In this document: positions 5,474 to 7,465 of the stretch, in pieces
Numbering within the stretch: position 1 is the stretch's first letter
Layout of the letters: each line of letters begins with the position of its first letter
NCBI GenBank assembly: GCA_031082105.1
Contig: JAVHLO010000169.1
Coordinates: forward strand, 1-7,465
Length of the DNA stretch: 7,465 nucleotides
Reading direction: 5' to 3'
Source: Planctomycetota bacterium
Lineage (GTDB): Bacteria > Planctomycetota > MHYJ01 > JACQXL01 > JAVHLO01
Made by a program: the position numbers and the translations under genes
The notes under the pieces: generated by a model
What the model was told of the DNA's origin: nothing
The model's database searches: none
The model's input: the letters and a program-made list of their open reading frames with translations, nothing else

Positions 5474-7360
5474 ATGGAACTTCTCAATCCGACAGGCCTG
5501 ATTGCGCTCGCAGGAGTACCACTGCTCTACCTGCTCGCCATCGTGCTGCACCGGCCCCGTGTGCTTGTCGTTCCGAGCCTCATGATCTGGAAGAGGCTCC
5601 CCCGCCCGGACACCGCCACGCCGGTCAAGGCCCGACGCCGCGTGACGCTCTCGCTCTTCCTTCTGGTCGGATCGATCATCCTCGCGTCGCTCGCGCTCGC
5701 AAGGCCGGCGCTCATGCTGGAAGAGGCCCCGCCCCCCTCGCTGGTTGTCGCACTCGATACGTCCGCCTCGATGCTGGCTCGAAATACGCCCGGCGGCAGG
5801 ACTCGGTGGCGCGAAGCGATCGTCGATCTGCGTCGACTGCTCGACGAGCTTCCTCCTGATTCGCCGGTGTTTGTCGTCTCCGAGGACCCTCTCCCGCTAC
5901 CGGCGGGACTCACGGTCGGCGAGATTGTCGGTTTCCTGCAGTTCATCAGCGAGCCAAATTACGCGGAGAGTCAAGGTCTCGCGTCGGCTGCGGAACACCC
6001 GGTGAACGCCGACGCACTCGTCAACCGCGCGACGGCCGTCGCCGCCAAGGTCGGCGCTTCGCATGTAGTCGTCTTTTCCGACGGCGCGGGCGACGGTTCG
6101 CCCAGGCCGGTTCCGTCACCGGCGCGGGATGATCCCGGCGGCGCCGAAACGCGCCCCAGGGTCGTCCACCTTCTCTACGGCGCAAAGACGGACAACGTCG
6201 CCATCGTGCACATGGCCGCGACCACTGCCCATGGACGTGATGACGAAGAACGGGCGACGGATCGCTTGCGGGTGGACTGTCTCGTGCGCGTCAGGAACTT
6301 CTCAGAGAAGCCTTGCGGCGCAACACTAACGCTTTCGTCGCACGATGCGGATGGCCGGGTCGGAGCGGGCAATTCGGTGGAGCTTGATCTCGCTCCGAAT
6401 TCGGCGGTCGATCATGTCTTCACGGCGCATGAGTTCTCTCACCCAAAGGAGCGCCTCCTTGCGGTCCGTCTCGAAAGCCACCCCCCGTTCCAGGACTGCC
6501 TTGACTGCGACGACACCGCCTCATTGCAGCTGGAGACGCAGCCGGCCCTGCAGGTCTGTCTTGTGACCGCCGGCAACTCCGCGCTGGAACGCGCCTTCCT
6601 TGCGACCGGCGAGTGCAGACTCGACGTGCGCACCGCGGCCCCTGCGGACGACGACGTGTACGACCTGCTAGTATTCGACGGCGTGCTGCCCGAATCGATT
6701 CCGAGCACGGCGGTCGTGCTCGTCGCCCCGCCCGGCGATTGCCCGCCTTTCCGGTTCAACAGCAGGGAAGAGCTTGCCGGGGACATCGTCGTGGCGGACG
6801 ACGGGCTGGTTCGCGGCGCGCGGCTTGACACTGTGAACTTCGCGCGGGCCGGCAGGCCCGTGCTCGCGTCCGAAGCCCCGGGCCGGCTCACAGTGCTCGT
6901 CTCGCGCGGCGGCGTGCCGCTGATCTCAAGATATTCCGACGACCTGACCGGGGTCTGGCTGCTCGTGATCCCGTTTGACGTCAGGTGGCGAGGTGAGCAG
7001 AGCGACGCGGACTGGTCCGTCCTGCCGCCTTTTCCGCTGTTCTGGGCGAATGTCGTGACAGAACTGCAGGAGCGAAATCGGATGCGCCCGGCACGGGTGC
7101 GCAGACCGGCCGAAAAGGACGGGCCCGGACGGCCGGGCGAGCCGCCCCGGACAAGAGGAACCTGGCGTGTCGTGGGCCTACTCGATGAAGACGAATCCGA
7201 CACCGCGGGGAGTTCGAGGACGCTCTCCCCAGCCGTGGCGGCCGAGATCCGCGCCGGGAGCACACTGGAGCCGATGAGGCACGAGTTTGCGCCGGCGCTG
7301 CTCGTCCTTGCGCTCGCGGGACTGCTGGCCGCGTGGCTCCATGATGGCAGGAAACGTTGA
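5474..7360 (+). CDS. BatA-like membrane protein with von Willebrand factor A domain
   Basis: The 628-residue protein begins like BatA (aerotolerance-type N-terminal domain): LLNPTGLIALAGVPLLYLLA with a membrane helix at about 6-25, HRPRVLVVPSLMIWKRL (26-42), and a second helix at 57-77 ending LALARPAL. The VWA domain follows, with the metal-binding DTSAS (95-99) and FSDG (201-204); the middle MIDAS Thr is not obvious, so metal binding may be weakened. Residues 355-500 (VCLVTAGNSALERAF; YDLLVFDGVLP) resemble the degenerate glutamine-amidotransferase-like region of such proteins. Then come IPFDVRW (499-505) and LPPFPLFWANVV (517-528). A third helix lies at 604-621 with a basic end. Most of the protein is predicted to be periplasmic. 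BatA homologues usually sit beside MoxR and DUF58 genes; neither is here. The exact role is unknown. ATG 5474 directly precedes the conserved N terminus. Confidence 0.9.
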   Translation: MELLNPTGLIALAGVPLLYLLAIVLHRPRVLVVPSLMIWKRLPRPDTATPVKARRRVTLSLFLLVGSIILASLALARPALMLEEAPPPSLVVALDTSASMLARNTPGGRTRWREAIVDLRRLLDELPPDSPVFVVSEDPLPLPAGLTVGEIVGFLQFISEPNYAESQGLASAAEHPVNADALVNRATAVAAKVGASHVVVFSDGAGDGSPRPVPSPARDDPGGAETRPRVVHLLYGAKTDNVAIVHMAATTAHGRDDEERATDRLRVDCLVRVRNFSEKPCGATLTLSSHDADGRVGAGNSVELDLAPNSAVDHVFTAHEFSHPKERLLAVRLESHPPFQDCLDCDDTASLQLETQPALQVCLVTAGNSALERAFLATGECRLDVRTAAPADDDVYDLLVFDGVLPESIPSTAVVLVAPPGDCPPFRFNSREELAGDIVVADDGLVRGARLDTVNFARAGRPVLASEAPGRLTVLVSRGGVPLISRYSDDLTGVWLLVIPFDVRWRGEQSDADWSVLPPFPLFWANVVTELQERNRMRPARVRRPAEKDGPGRPGEPPRTRGTWRVVGLLDEDESDTAGSSRTLSPAVAAEIRAGSTLEPMRHEFAPALLVLALAGLLAAWLHDGRKR

Positions 7361-7422
7361 CTCCAGGCGCACATGCCGGATATGATGAGGCTCTGAAGTG
7401 TCATCCAATGGCGCGGACAGTC
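7361..7422. other. Gene-free stretch after the BatA-like gene
   Basis: No open frame of useful length, no clear hairpin and no recognisable promoter were found between the BatA-like stop and the heptamer repeat. The only plus-strand ATG frame (7373) stops after seven codons. Confidence 0.5.
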
Positions 7423-7461
7423 GATTTTAGATTTTGGATTTTAGAGTTTAGATTTTAGATT
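7423..7461. repeat. Tandem heptamer repeat, GATTTTA type
   Basis: Five complete 7-base units and one partial unit follow one another: three are GATTTTA, one GATTTTG and one GAGTTTA, ending in GATT. The stretch is extremely AT-rich against the GC-rich background and lies 62 bases after the BatA-like stop. It may continue or have a partner copy beyond the right edge. Low-complexity arrays like this are common in gaps of some uncultured bacterial genomes. Confidence 0.85.
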
Positions 7462-7465
7462 GCGG

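Noticed and set aside
4889..5551. Minus-strand open frame of 220 codons
   Set aside because: It spans the repeats between two genes and is antisense to both, with no recognisable domain.
6439..7404. Minus-strand open frame of 321 codons
   Set aside because: It is Ser/Arg-rich, shows no domain pattern and is fully antisense to the BatA-like gene.

Overview
This is a high-GC bacterial window holding six protein-coding genes, one of them cut off by the left edge. The mix suggests a Gram-negative, outer-membrane-bearing organism. It includes a lipid A-type (LpxL/HtrB-like) acyltransferase, a membrane-anchored ApbE-type flavin transferase, a BatA/von Willebrand factor A membrane protein and a HEAT/TPR membrane protein. 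BatA-type proteins, together with gaps full of short low-complexity repeats, are common in Planctomycetota and in uncultured lineages such as Hydrogenedentota or Sumerlaeota. That placement is an inference; no rRNA or other marker gene is present to settle it.

Layout. Positions 2-247 (+) are the C-terminal end of an ABC transporter ATPase. A 17-codon open frame overlaps its stop and looks like a truncated start of the partner ABC-2 permease. The gap to 454 carries an inverted pair of AT-rich heptamer repeats. Next come two minus-strand genes: apbE (455-1528) and, upstream of it, a HEAT-TM-coiled coil-TPR protein (1640-2866). A 104-bp palindromic tetranucleotide array fills the space between them. 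The 3 kb after that are on the plus strand: a DUF362 protein with two [4Fe-4S] motifs (3081-4214), the acyltransferase (4358-5368) and the BatA/VWA protein (5474-7360). Overlapping divergent promoter-like sequences at 2902-2945 appear to serve the two halves. The last 105 bases have no gene and end in a heptamer repeat.

How the genes fit together. The plus-strand genes could be one transcript, but they share no evident pathway. DUF362 proteins are a redox-type family of unknown function, the acyltransferase acts on lipid A or a similar lipid, and the BatA-like protein lacks its usual MoxR and DUF58 partners here. ApbE attaches FMN to exported redox proteins, but no obvious flavinylation target is in the window.

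What stands out is the non-coding DNA. Nearly every gap carries a different kind of repeat: heptamers, a tetramer palindrome, GC-rich hairpins, and a folded repeat that has grown into the acyltransferase reading frame and supplies its last residues and stop codon. I see no convincing undescribed multi-gene system, no CRISPR array, no transposase and no RNA gene.
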